A stretch of DNA of 64,000 nucleotides, taken from Bog-950 sp964615305. Its GTDB lineage: Bacteria > Bacteroidota > Bacteroidia > Chitinophagales > LD1. The translations under genes and the position numbers were made by a program. Positions 27,078 to 35,430 of the stretch are shown here, piece after piece (position 1 is the stretch's first letter; every line of letters starts with the position of its first letter). The stretch is taken from positions 310,001 to 374,000 of the forward strand of contig CAZTNA010000001.1 of assembly GCA_964615305.1 (NCBI GenBank). The letters are read 5' to 3'. The notes under the pieces were generated by a model, which saw only the letters and a list, made by a program, of their open reading frames with translations, did no database searches and was not told where the DNA came from.

Positions 27078-27962
27078 ATGTTGGTTAGCACCGTGGAAGA
27101 ATTACTTCAAAAACAAACGCGGATTGCTAAGCCGGAATGGTTAAAAATCAAACTGCCCGGTGGTGCTGAATTCAGTGATGTAAAGCAAAACATACTGAAA
27201 AACAAATTGCACACCATCTGTGAAAGTGGGAAATGCCCAAACCAAACAGAGTGCTGGGGGGCGGGAACTGCTACACTCATGATACTAGGCAATACTTGTA
27301 CACGCTCATGCATGTTTTGCAGTGTAGAAACCGGCAATCCCGAAGTGGTGGATATTACAGAACCAATACGAGTAGCTGAGAGTGTAAAGATGATGGGGCT
27401 AAAGCATGTAGTTATTACCTCCGTTGACCGAGATGACCTGACAGATGGCGGATCAAAAATCTGGGCGGCTACTGTCAGAGCTATACGGAAGCACAATCCG
27501 GGTGTAACGCTAGAAACATTAATTCCGGATTTTAAGGGAGTAAAAGAGAACGTGCAACGAGTTATTGACGTAAAACCCGAAGTAGTTTCTCATAATCTGG
27601 AAACAGTTAAACGCTTAACCCGTGAAGTACGTGTTCAGGCAAAATATGAACGTAGTTTGGATGTATTGTTGCAACTAAAAAATGGCGGAATAGAAAGAAC
27701 TAAGAGCGGCATTATGCTTGGCTTAGGAGAAACAGAAGAAGAGTTATTCGAAGCTATGGACGACTTACGAAACGCACAAGTTGACATACTTACTTTAGGT
27801 CAATATCTGCAACCTACAAAAAAGCATTTGCAAGTTGATAAGTATGTATCTCCCAATGAGTTTAACAGATATAGAGAAATTGCACTTGCAAAAGGTTTCC
27901 GTTTTGTAGAAAGCGGACCAATGGTTAGGAGTAGTTACCATGCCGAAAAGCATGTGGTGTAA
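27078..27962 (+). CDS. lipA: Lipoyl synthase
   Basis: Radical-SAM enzyme inserting two sulfurs into octanoylated carrier proteins. About 294 aa from the ATG at 27078 (MLVSTVEELLQKQ). An upstream ATG at 26979 would add 33 hydrophobic residues and overlap accC, so it is rejected. The auxiliary cluster motif is CESGKCPNQTEC. The radical-SAM motif is CTRSCMFC. VITSVDRDDLTDGG, LETLIPDFKG, EVVSHNLETV, KSGIMLGLGET and TLGQYLQPTKKH are also present. The C-terminal Ser that ligates the auxiliary cluster is in MVRSSYHA. Ends at a terminator shared with glpK. Confidence 0.95.
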   Translation: MLVSTVEELLQKQTRIAKPEWLKIKLPGGAEFSDVKQNILKNKLHTICESGKCPNQTECWGAGTATLMILGNTCTRSCMFCSVETGNPEVVDITEPIRVAESVKMMGLKHVVITSVDRDDLTDGGSKIWAATVRAIRKHNPGVTLETLIPDFKGVKENVQRVIDVKPEVVSHNLETVKRLTREVRVQAKYERSLDVLLQLKNGGIERTKSGIMLGLGETEEELFEAMDDLRNAQVDILTLGQYLQPTKKHLQVDKYVSPNEFNRYREIALAKGFRFVESGPMVRSSYHAEKHVV

Positions 27963-28000
27963 AAAACAAAAGGCGAAGAAAGTCTCCGCCTTTTGTTTTT
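27961..28000. terminator. Bidirectional terminator between lipA and glpK
   Basis: AACAAAAGGCG (27965-27975) / CGCCTTTTGTT (27987-27997), 11-bp perfect stem with an 11-nt loop. A-run before and T-run after make it usable from both convergent genes. Confidence 0.88.
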
Positions 28001-29511
28001 TATTTTTTGGGGTTACTTCCCCATCCAATTGCAAGACTTACTGCTTTTTTCCAACCTTCATATAACTTAGCCCGCATGGGTGCTAACATTTTAGGTTTAA
28101 ACTGCGTATCAACTCTCCACTGCTTAGCAATGTTTGGTTTCTTGTAAAAACCAACAGCTATACCTGCTAAATAAGCAGCACCCAATGCGGTGGTTTCAGT
28201 TACTTGAGGTCTTTCTACCGGCACGTTCAGCATGTCGCACTGAAACTGCATTAAAAAATTATTGGCGCAAGCACCGCCATCAACTCGTAGCGATTTGAGC
28301 TTAATTCCAGAGTCCTGCTCCATGGCACTCAACACATCTTTTGTTTGGTACGCCAACGATTCAAGCGTAGCACGTACTAAGTGCGACTTTGAAGTTCCTC
28401 TCGTTAAGCCAAACACAGCACCTCGGGCATCCATATTCCAGTAAGGCGCTCCCAAACCTGCAAAAGCAGGAACAACATAAACACCATCCGAGCTTTCTAC
28501 TGATGTAGCATGATATTCCGATTCGGGTGCGGTGTCTATTACTTTTAATCCATCACGCAACCATTGCACGGCAGCTCCTGCTATAAAAATGCTTCCTTCT
28601 AAGGCGTATTCTACTTTGCCCCCCACGCCCCAGGCAATAGTGGTTATCAAACCATTTTTTGATTTTACCATTTTGTTTCCGGTATGCATCAACATAAAAC
28701 AACCGGTGCCGTAAGTGTTTTTAGCCATACCGGCACTAAAACACGTTTGCCCAAAAAGTGCAGCTTGTTGATCGCCAGCTATCCCGGCAATGGGAATTTC
28801 AACGTCAAAAATTCCTCTATGTGTAAAACCATATATGCGGCTACTATCTGTTACATAGGGCAACATGAGTGAAGGTATGTTCATGGCACTCAATAACTTG
28901 GCATCCCATTTTAAGGTTTTTATATTGAATAACATGGTTCGTGACGCATTGCTATAATCAGTTATGTGCAAGCTACCATCGGTTAATTTCCATACCAACC
29001 ACGAATCTATTGTGCCAAAAAGCAATTCACCATTTTCTGCGCGTTTACGGGCTCCTTTTACATTGTCAAGTATCCATTGAATTTTAGTGCCACTGAAATA
29101 AGCATCTACCACCAAACCTGTATTTTCGCGTACATATTTTTCAAAATCTTTTTTCTTTTTCAAAGAAGCGCAGATTTCAGAGGTTCTTCGGTCTTGCCAA
29201 ACTATGGCATTGTGAATTGGGGCTCCTGTTTTTTTATCCCACACTACGGTTGTTTCGCGTTGGTTAGTAATACCGATGGACGCAATCTGGCTTGGTGAAA
29301 TACCAGCCATCCGAATTGCTTCGCGAGCAGTGTAAATTTGTGAGTTCCAAATTTCTTCAGGATCATGCTCAACCCACCCCGGTTTCGGAAAATTTTGTGA
29401 GAATTCTTTTTGCGACATCGCCACTATGTTTCCTTGGTCATCAAAAATGATGGAACGCGAACTGGTAGTACCTTGGTCTAAAGCCAACACGTACTTTCTG
29501 TTATCTGCCAT
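28000..29511 (-). CDS. glpK: Glycerol kinase
   Basis: Phosphorylates glycerol to sn-glycerol 3-phosphate. 503 aa, full length. FGGY-family motifs: LALDQGTTSSRSIIFD (phosphate-1 loop), GITNQRETTVVWD, IVWQDRRT, FGTIDSWLVWKLT, AGIAGDQQAALFGQ, GTGCFMLMHTG and LRVDGGACANNFLMQFQ. No glycerol facilitator or GlpD lies beside it. Single-gene unit ending at a bidirectional terminator; ATG at 29511. Confidence 0.95.
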   Translation of the reverse strand: MADNRKYVLALDQGTTSSRSIIFDDQGNIVAMSQKEFSQNFPKPGWVEHDPEEIWNSQIYTAREAIRMAGISPSQIASIGITNQRETTVVWDKKTGAPIHNAIVWQDRRTSEICASLKKKKDFEKYVRENTGLVVDAYFSGTKIQWILDNVKGARKRAENGELLFGTIDSWLVWKLTDGSLHITDYSNASRTMLFNIKTLKWDAKLLSAMNIPSLMLPYVTDSSRIYGFTHRGIFDVEIPIAGIAGDQQAALFGQTCFSAGMAKNTYGTGCFMLMHTGNKMVKSKNGLITTIAWGVGGKVEYALEGSIFIAGAAVQWLRDGLKVIDTAPESEYHATSVESSDGVYVVPAFAGLGAPYWNMDARGAVFGLTRGTSKSHLVRATLESLAYQTKDVLSAMEQDSGIKLKSLRVDGGACANNFLMQFQCDMLNVPVERPQVTETTALGAAYLAGIAVGFYKKPNIAKQWRVDTQFKPKMLAPMRAKLYEGWKKAVSLAIGWGSNPKK

Positions 29512-29863
29512 GAGTTTGGTTTGAGTAACGGAATTTTAAAGCGACTTAGTTTCGACAACTAAAATATAAAGAGTTCAATTTAATGTATCTATCTTGTTAA
29601 ATTATTTTTTAGACGGCAATAAAATTGTTTTCAATATATTGATAATAAGCAATTTGCGTAAAATGTTGTTTGGGCTTATGAGTTTCTAAAAACCTTTTTT
29701 CTAAGTGGTTGTGTGTGTCATTAGCCATCATTTTTGTGGCGTGCCTGTATATTCCCCTTTGTTTTCACGTCTACTTTTTATTGGAATAATTTACTCAGAT
29801 ACTAATCAAGGTCATTACTTATGTTAGGGTCCTTTTGCTATGATCGTGTCTTAATTTTGTTTT
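29512..29863. other. 352-bp intergenic region between glpK and the lipoprotein gene
   Basis: AT-rich spacer between divergent genes. I see no open frame of note, tRNA or hairpin terminator. TAATTTTG (29852-29859) fits the -7 consensus but lies 4 nt before the ATG at 29864 and has no -33 partner at the right spacing. It presumably holds both promoters. Confidence 0.5.
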
Positions 29864-30934
29864 ATGAAACGTATATTTTTCCCCTTATTTTTTACAGGTT
29901 CTATTGCCTTTATTCTGGTTAACATGGTTAGTTGCCGTGCCGATAAGAAAGACGATAAAAAAATAGTTCCTCCTATTGATTCTACCACCCAAGTGTTGGG
30001 TTATGGATTACTCGAAAAATTACCGGGAATCTGGAGCGGAAGTGTTAGCTCAACCACCTCGCTCGGTGGTTTTACTAACTGGACTCTTGACTTTCGACCA
30101 ATCTCTGCTTCGCAGGTTTCGGGTAAAAGCGAACTCGATACCCTCAACGATATTTTTCTTTCTTTTTTTATTGTAAAACATGGCGGGGCTTACAAAATGG
30201 CATTCAGAAATGGAGGTAGTTGGTCAGGAAATAAACGTATTACCTACGAAGTTTTAGACAGCGTTTATGAGAGCAGCAACTATTCCTTTTACAGGTTTGT
30301 TGATTTTGTACGTGGCAAAGAGAAAACCTTTTACGAAATAGAATTTAAAAATGACAGCATGTATCAGCGAGCTTATACCAATAAGTATAATGCAGTTCCG
30401 TCAGCTGTGCTACACATGGCGTGGGGCAGTAAACGTACCGATGCAACCAGTGCTGCCCCTGCTATTAACCAGTTTAACTTTCCACGGAAGACTATGATAA
30501 AAGATTTTACAGATGCATTTGAAGGACATTCGGAAAGTGTTTGGTATTCTTTTAACGGTGACCCTTATGCCGAAGCGGATCAGCCGTATTTAGGTGTGGC
30601 AAACGTCAGCTATTCGTTTCATAACAGTCTGAGCGTAGATCCCAATAAAAATGTTTTTCTGCTACTAACTACAAAGCCGCTTTTTAATGGAGCTACTTAC
30701 GACCCCACTGCGCTCAACTTTATATCGCGATATGTAACCGTGAGTGCTACTAACCCGGATTACACTTTCACGTATTTCCACCCGGGCGCATATTACTTGT
30801 ACGGACTTTACGATAAAGACGGAAATGGCCTTTTTAACAGTGGCGACTATATCAGTTATTCTACCAACTCATTTAGTGTAGGTAATAAAGGAACCGGAAG
30901 CGCATCAACACAAATAAACTTCGTGATACCTTAG
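29864..30934 (+). CDS. Lipoprotein of unknown function with an EF-hand-like Asp loop
   Basis: 356 aa. Hydrophobic leader followed by M-V-S-C-R, a lipobox-like site, then a charged linker (ADKKDDKK). The N-terminal half has a lipocalin-like opening: LEKLPGIWSGSVSS and WTLDFRPI. Near the C-terminus, YDKDGNGLFNSGDYIS matches a calcium-binding Asp-rich loop (DxDxNGxF). No enzyme motif is seen. It ends 2 nt before the longest frame of the next gene (56 nt before its likely start), so the two are probably co-transcribed. Confidence 0.65.
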   Translation: MKRIFFPLFFTGSIAFILVNMVSCRADKKDDKKIVPPIDSTTQVLGYGLLEKLPGIWSGSVSSTTSLGGFTNWTLDFRPISASQVSGKSELDTLNDIFLSFFIVKHGGAYKMAFRNGGSWSGNKRITYEVLDSVYESSNYSFYRFVDFVRGKEKTFYEIEFKNDSMYQRAYTNKYNAVPSAVLHMAWGSKRTDATSAAPAINQFNFPRKTMIKDFTDAFEGHSESVWYSFNGDPYAEADQPYLGVANVSYSFHNSLSVDPNKNVFLLLTTKPLFNGATYDPTALNFISRYVTVSATNPDYTFTYFHPGAYYLYGLYDKDGNGLFNSGDYISYSTNSFSVGNKGTGSASTQINFVIP

Positions 30935-30990
30935 GCATGAGGAATAAAGATTTATCGTTAGTATGTTCTTCAATTCGCTACTTTCCTTAT

Positions 30991-32718
30991 ATGAAGTTTT
31001 GCTTTATTATCTCTATACTGTTTACCTCAATTTATATAGCAAAGTCACAAAGTGCTGAAGTAATAGCTGAGGTCAAAAAGAATGATCTCAAAGTTGTAAA
31101 GCAAAAAGGGAAGTACGGTCTTAAGAATACATCCATCATACTTATGCCTGCCATTTACGACTCGGTAACGCTGGCAGTGTTTAATGTTGAATTGATAAAC
31201 GACAAAAACCTGCTGGAGAAAAAAACAGGAACAAATTCTTATCTCTATTTTTGGCAAAACGGATTATTCAGCGTTTGTCAACTACCAAAAGGCAATCTTT
31301 TAGTAGCAGGCGTACAGCAGTTTGTTCCCTGTAAGCGAATAGGTGCTGCCAAAGATATTTACAAGGCAAACAGCAAATGGGGTTTTGTGGGCTATAATGC
31401 CGTGTATGATTCTATACGAGTTTTGCTAACTGATAGTATTGAACTAGATGTTGAAGCATATAAAGCAGCAGATGGTATATTGGATGTAAAAGCATATTCA
31501 TCTTATGCTAAGTATGTAACAGGCTATTACGAATGTAAAAAAGGTAACTGTTTGTATCTAATAGATGATAACTTTACTATTAACGATATTCAAAAAGCAG
31601 CTTCAGTTTGTTCAACCGGATATTTTATACGTAGCCCTTTGCTGGTGTTTACCAATACTTCCAATCCATTGCATTACACTTATCAGTTGGTTACAGAAAG
31701 AAAGTTAACTGTGCCTTATGATACAATTGTTTACTTGAGCAAACAGGATCGCATTGCGGGTGTAAACAAACAAGACGGAACAGTTGAAGTATATACCCCC
31801 GGTGGCCATAAAATCAATACCATTCTATTCACTGGAATAGCTTCACTTGCTGAGCAAATGGATGAGCAATTAAATACTGAAAAGGCAGCGGCTTTAAAAA
31901 AAGAAGAAGATAAAAAGCGCCTTGAAGAACAAGAGAAGCAAAACCGGATTACGGTTAGTAACAAAAATTATAAATGGCTGAAAACGGTAGAGGTAACCCG
32001 TGGCAACAATACACAATATATGGGGCTGTGTACTGGCAGCGGGCAGGTTATGTTGCCCGATTGTGCCAACGATATTCACTTTGTAAACACCCGCTTTGCA
32101 ACCGGTAACCAAGACCTTATTTGTCGCAAGCTAGATAACGAACCTACTGAGTGCCTTCCTGCACATGTCCCTTTGGTAGCTGCTCTACACTACACCGAAG
32201 CAATGAAACAGATGCCGGAAATGTTTTATTCGCCAGCCATCTTTGCCAATGTGCCTCTCTACTATACAAATAAAACCGGTACCGGGGTTTCTTATTACAA
32301 TCTGCGAATCGAAATGGATTTTGACTACAAACAACACCGCATTCTTGATTTTAAATGCCCCCTATGCCAGGGCGAGGGTCAAATTTTTGAAAAAAAAGTA
32401 ACCGTTATTGACACCACCATAAACACCCACTTGGTAAAAACCGGAGAAACTGTTATCACCAAAAAAAGTTACTCGAGTAACGAGCGTGTGAGGTCTGATG
32501 GTTCTACTTATGTACCAACCTACAACACCCGGTTAGACAACTATGGCTATAAAACCGACACTGTAATTACAAAACACACTTACGACAGCTACAGAAAATG
32601 CCCTTTGTGCAAAGGTAAAGCAGGTCAATTTTCTACCACTATTGAGTGGGCACCTGATTTGCGAGGATTCACGATAAGAAAAGAACCGGAATACCAACCA
32701 TTTAGGTTTAAGTATTAG
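30991..32718 (+). CDS. Secreted protein with coiled coil and two DnaJ-like zinc-knuckle pairs
   Basis: About 575 aa from the ATG at 30991, which opens a signal peptide (ends A-K-S-Q); the ATG at 30937 would add 18 polar residues. The N-terminal ~270 residues have WG-repeat-like segments (GKYGLKNTSIILMPAIYDSV, SKWGFVGYNAVYDSI). Then comes a charged coiled coil (EEDKKRLEEQEKQ, around residues 300-330). The C-terminal part carries CPLCQGEGQ and, about 80 residues later, CPLCKGKAG: two CxxCxGxx elements like those of the DnaJ Cys-rich domain. Together they could form one four-Cys zinc site. Function is not recognised. Confidence 0.65.
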   Translation: MKFCFIISILFTSIYIAKSQSAEVIAEVKKNDLKVVKQKGKYGLKNTSIILMPAIYDSVTLAVFNVELINDKNLLEKKTGTNSYLYFWQNGLFSVCQLPKGNLLVAGVQQFVPCKRIGAAKDIYKANSKWGFVGYNAVYDSIRVLLTDSIELDVEAYKAADGILDVKAYSSYAKYVTGYYECKKGNCLYLIDDNFTINDIQKAASVCSTGYFIRSPLLVFTNTSNPLHYTYQLVTERKLTVPYDTIVYLSKQDRIAGVNKQDGTVEVYTPGGHKINTILFTGIASLAEQMDEQLNTEKAAALKKEEDKKRLEEQEKQNRITVSNKNYKWLKTVEVTRGNNTQYMGLCTGSGQVMLPDCANDIHFVNTRFATGNQDLICRKLDNEPTECLPAHVPLVAALHYTEAMKQMPEMFYSPAIFANVPLYYTNKTGTGVSYYNLRIEMDFDYKQHRILDFKCPLCQGEGQIFEKKVTVIDTTINTHLVKTGETVITKKSYSSNERVRSDGSTYVPTYNTRLDNYGYKTDTVITKHTYDSYRKCPLCKGKAGQFSTTIEWAPDLRGFTIRKEPEYQPFRFKY

Positions 32719-32752
32719 TAAACTACCTTTTTTGCAACATTAACCGTGAGTC

Positions 32753-32782
32753 TTGCCAGTTTTAGTTTTAGTTTTAGTTTTG
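32753..32782 (+). promoter_or_regulatory. Predicted promoter with a hexamer repeat in its spacer
   Basis: TTG (32753-32755), 19-nt spacer, TAGTTTTG (32775-32782, full TAnnTTTG match), 7 nt before the ATG at 32790. Three TTTTAG hexamers (32760-32777) fill the spacer and run into the -7 element. The transcript would be nearly leaderless. Confidence 0.45.
32760..32781 (+). repeat. (TTTTAG)x3 short tandem repeat
   Basis: Three perfect TTTTAG copies plus a partial TTTT, directly upstream of the gene at 32790 and overlapping its predicted promoter. Too few copies to be sure it varies. Confidence 0.7.
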
Positions 32783-32789
32783 TTCACCA

Positions 32790-33662
32790 ATGAAACATCT
32801 CGTTATATTGTTATTTGGTATTCTCTTCGGTTTTACCACAAAAGCAAATTACTTAGATTCTACAGCTACTTGGTATAGGTTTGATATAGGTGTATGGAAT
32901 GGAAATGTTACTTATTATTTCAGAACTATCTATTTCGATGGCGATACTGTAATTGGAGGTAAAACATATTTTAAGCAATATGAATTGACGGTTGACTCCG
33001 CCATTCTAGTTAACCCTCCAGGACCAACTACTGTAACTACTTATGGTCCGAGGTACTTCCGTTCAATTAGGGAAGATTCAAACAAAATGTTTTGGGCATT
33101 TAATGAGTGGGGTGCAACAGAGTATTTGTCAGAAGATTTTTCGCTGGGCATGGGTGATACAACCTTGGGCGGATGTATAATTACCAATGTAGATTCGTTT
33201 TGGTTTAATGGAGCGTGGCGAAAGAAATTTTTGCCCGATTGGCCGGCAGACTATACTTATGCAGAGGGCATTGGCGAAACACGACCATGCGGTATGATTT
33301 ATGAGGGGGCGCAACAGTTGTGCGCTTTTGTAATGAACAACGATACTTTTAAAAATGACACAACCTGCTCAATAGCTCAATATGCAGCACCCCGGAAAGT
33401 ATTAACCGGAATAAGCACTTTAGAAAGCAAAAATGCTTTTGAGCTTTCACCAAATCCTTCGAGTAGTTTCACAGAGTTAAATACATACCTGAAAGGAGAT
33501 TTAGAAATATATGATGTGCTTGGTAATAAGCACTGTCAGTTTAAGGTTAATGCAGGAAGAACAAGAATAGATACGTCAACATTCAAAACAGGCCTTTATT
33601 TTTTTGTAATGCACCATACTTCAGGGAGAGTTTTAACCAGAAGTTTGTTGAAGATTAACTAG
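32790..33662 (+). CDS. Secreted T9SS type A cargo, unknown function
   Basis: 290 aa with a signal peptide (LFGILFGFTTKA). The middle ~190 residues begin TWYRFDIGVWNGNVTYYFRTIYFDGDTVIGGKTYFKQYEL in short strands, a pattern shared with many Bacteroidota secreted proteins of unknown role. It has four Cys in the second half that could form disulfides. The C-terminal ~75 residues (FELSPNPSSSFTEL, LEIYDVLGNKH, FKTGLYFFVM) are a type A T9SS sorting domain. No catalytic motif. It follows the two-gene unit at 29864-32718 but has its own predicted promoter. Confidence 0.75.
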   Translation: MKHLVILLFGILFGFTTKANYLDSTATWYRFDIGVWNGNVTYYFRTIYFDGDTVIGGKTYFKQYELTVDSAILVNPPGPTTVTTYGPRYFRSIREDSNKMFWAFNEWGATEYLSEDFSLGMGDTTLGGCIITNVDSFWFNGAWRKKFLPDWPADYTYAEGIGETRPCGMIYEGAQQLCAFVMNNDTFKNDTTCSIAQYAAPRKVLTGISTLESKNAFELSPNPSSSFTELNTYLKGDLEIYDVLGNKHCQFKVNAGRTRIDTSTFKTGLYFFVMHHTSGRVLTRSLLKIN

Positions 33663-33899
33663 TTAGCGCAAAGAATTTTGATCTGGCGACATGCGGGTAG
33701 TAATTGTTGCGTACATGGATACAACATAGATGTTTTGTAATCAAGCATCTAACAATTTCTCAATTTTAGGAAGTGAGAGTATATAGGTAGTGAGGAGTTG
33801 AGGTTAAATCACCAGAGTCTAAATTGTATCTGTTTCATAAAGATTTTATTACTCCTCATTAGCTAGCCAACATAAGTTGGCATTGCTGAAAACATCAAC

Positions 33900-35306
33900 C
33901 TATTTAACAAACCCTCTGTTACTAACCTTACCTTCAGCAATCATCTGCAGTATGTATGTGCCTTTAGGTAAATAATCAACTGGAACACGAAGAGAAACAT
34001 TTCCTGATGGAATAAATACACTCTCGCTGGAACAGATTTCGCCATGCAAATTCAAAATGTTTATTACGGCATTTTGAGGTGTTGCGCTGCAGAATTTCAG
34101 ATTCAAAAGCGCTGCTACAGGGTTAGGAAACAATTCCAAATCTGTAATGGAGTTAATCTCATTAAGCCCTACTGTAAATGAACTTGAGAATTGATAGCCG
34201 CTATACTGTGAACTAAGGTCTGCATAAACTTTAACTATATAAGGTCCGGCAGTCAACCCATTTACATTAAGCACAATGCCCGACTGGCCGTTTCCATAAG
34301 CTGAATTAATGTAAGTGGTTCCGGTGGCATCATATAATGCTATGGCTATATAATTATTGTTGGTGTTACTTATAGGTAATGAAAGATTACCGTTTGCCGA
34401 TAAAACAATTTTGTAATAATCAGCCGCATCATAACCGCCTCCATGGTTGCGGTGCATTAGGTGACCTGTGTTGGTGTTGTTTAAGTTAATCAGCACTGCT
34501 TGTGCAGGTGTGCCATTGGGTTCAACATCATTAGAATAACTGGTGGGCAGAAACGAATACCAAAGACGATAACCGCAATATTGTGTACCAAGATCAATGC
34601 TCACCTTAATATAGTATGTGCCGGCAGCAAGTGCAGTGGTAGTCAGCTGTACCCCCGGCTGACCAGTACCGGTTAAATTATTTACGAGTGTGGTGCCGTC
34701 ACTGTCGAGCAAAAGGATATTGATAGCGCCCCCGAGGTCATTATTAATATCCATAGTAATATCACCATCCACCGGAATAGAAATTATATAATAATCCTCC
34801 CCATCATAAGTGCCACAGGGAAAATAATAGCCAATGTGTCCTTTTGCAGTATCACCTAGTGTAAGCGATATAGCTGTAGCGGCACTTGCATTGGGTTCTA
34901 TATCATTAGGTATGGTTGGCGAGCTGAACGAATTAGTAAGAGTGTAATTAGATACATCGCTTCCAATTACGAAAATGTAGTAATGCCCGGCAGCCAATTG
35001 ATAGGTTACAGAACTAAAGTTACCATTGGAATTACTGGTTACCACTCCTGAAAATACCGAGCATGAATCTGCTACATATGCACCGGTGTAAGTAGTAGAA
35101 TTAGAGATGCAGGTAAGTGTAATATTACCATCCTGCGGAATAGTTAGTTCATAATAATCATAATCGTTAAGCGTAACACCGCCCGATACACTACCATTCA
35201 GAGCAATTGGCTCCGCACCGGCTTTGGTATCATTTGAAGGTTCGTTATCGGCATACGAGAAATTCATTACAATTAAAGCAAGCAGAAGAATGTAAATTTT
35301 TTTCAT
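33900..35306 (-). CDS. Secreted protein with three PPC-like domains and a T9SS type A sorting domain
   Basis: 468 aa. Signal peptide (LLALIVMNFSYA), then three repeats of ~115 residues. Each starts with a (D/V)EPN-type element and an A-x-x-I/L strand and contains a D-Y-Y/Y-E segment: NDTKAGAEPIALNGSVSGG, IEPNASAATAISLTLGDTA and VEPNGTPAQAVLINLNN. This is the bacterial pre-peptidase C-terminal (PPC) pattern, usually found beside secreted proteases; here no protease domain is attached. The C-terminus (LELFPNPVAALLNL, INILNLHGEI, LPKGTYILQM) is a type A sorting domain. A binding or matrix role is inferred. Single gene, convergent with the gene at 32790 across a 237-nt gap. Confidence 0.78.
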   Translation of the reverse strand: MKKIYILLLALIVMNFSYADNEPSNDTKAGAEPIALNGSVSGGVTLNDYDYYELTIPQDGNITLTCISNSTTYTGAYVADSCSVFSGVVTSNSNGNFSSVTYQLAAGHYYIFVIGSDVSNYTLTNSFSSPTIPNDIEPNASAATAISLTLGDTAKGHIGYYFPCGTYDGEDYYIISIPVDGDITMDINNDLGGAINILLLDSDGTTLVNNLTGTGQPGVQLTTTALAAGTYYIKVSIDLGTQYCGYRLWYSFLPTSYSNDVEPNGTPAQAVLINLNNTNTGHLMHRNHGGGYDAADYYKIVLSANGNLSLPISNTNNNYIAIALYDATGTTYINSAYGNGQSGIVLNVNGLTAGPYIVKVYADLSSQYSGYQFSSSFTVGLNEINSITDLELFPNPVAALLNLKFCSATPQNAVINILNLHGEICSSESVFIPSGNVSLRVPVDYLPKGTYILQMIAEGKVSNRGFVK

Positions 35307-35430
35307 GTTGTGAGATTTATATTTAGTGATTTGCGTTTACCTGACGAATCTACCTAATAAATGTAAAAAATTTGATGAGTTAATCCCACGTCCTGCAATC
35401 TTTAAACTTAGATTGCTTTTGATTTTGGAA

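Noticed and set aside
26979..27091. Overlapping long starts of accC and lipA
   Set aside because: The conserved N-termini begin at 27001 and 27078; the upstream residues in both frames lack family similarity.
29852..29859. TAATTTTG as a promoter for the lipoprotein gene at 29864
   Set aside because: It lies 4 nt before the start codon and has no -33 element at 17-23 nt.
33663..33899. Possible small RNA in the convergent gap between two T9SS genes
   Set aside because: Only weak stem potential (AGATG/CATCT) and no promoter or T-run was seen.
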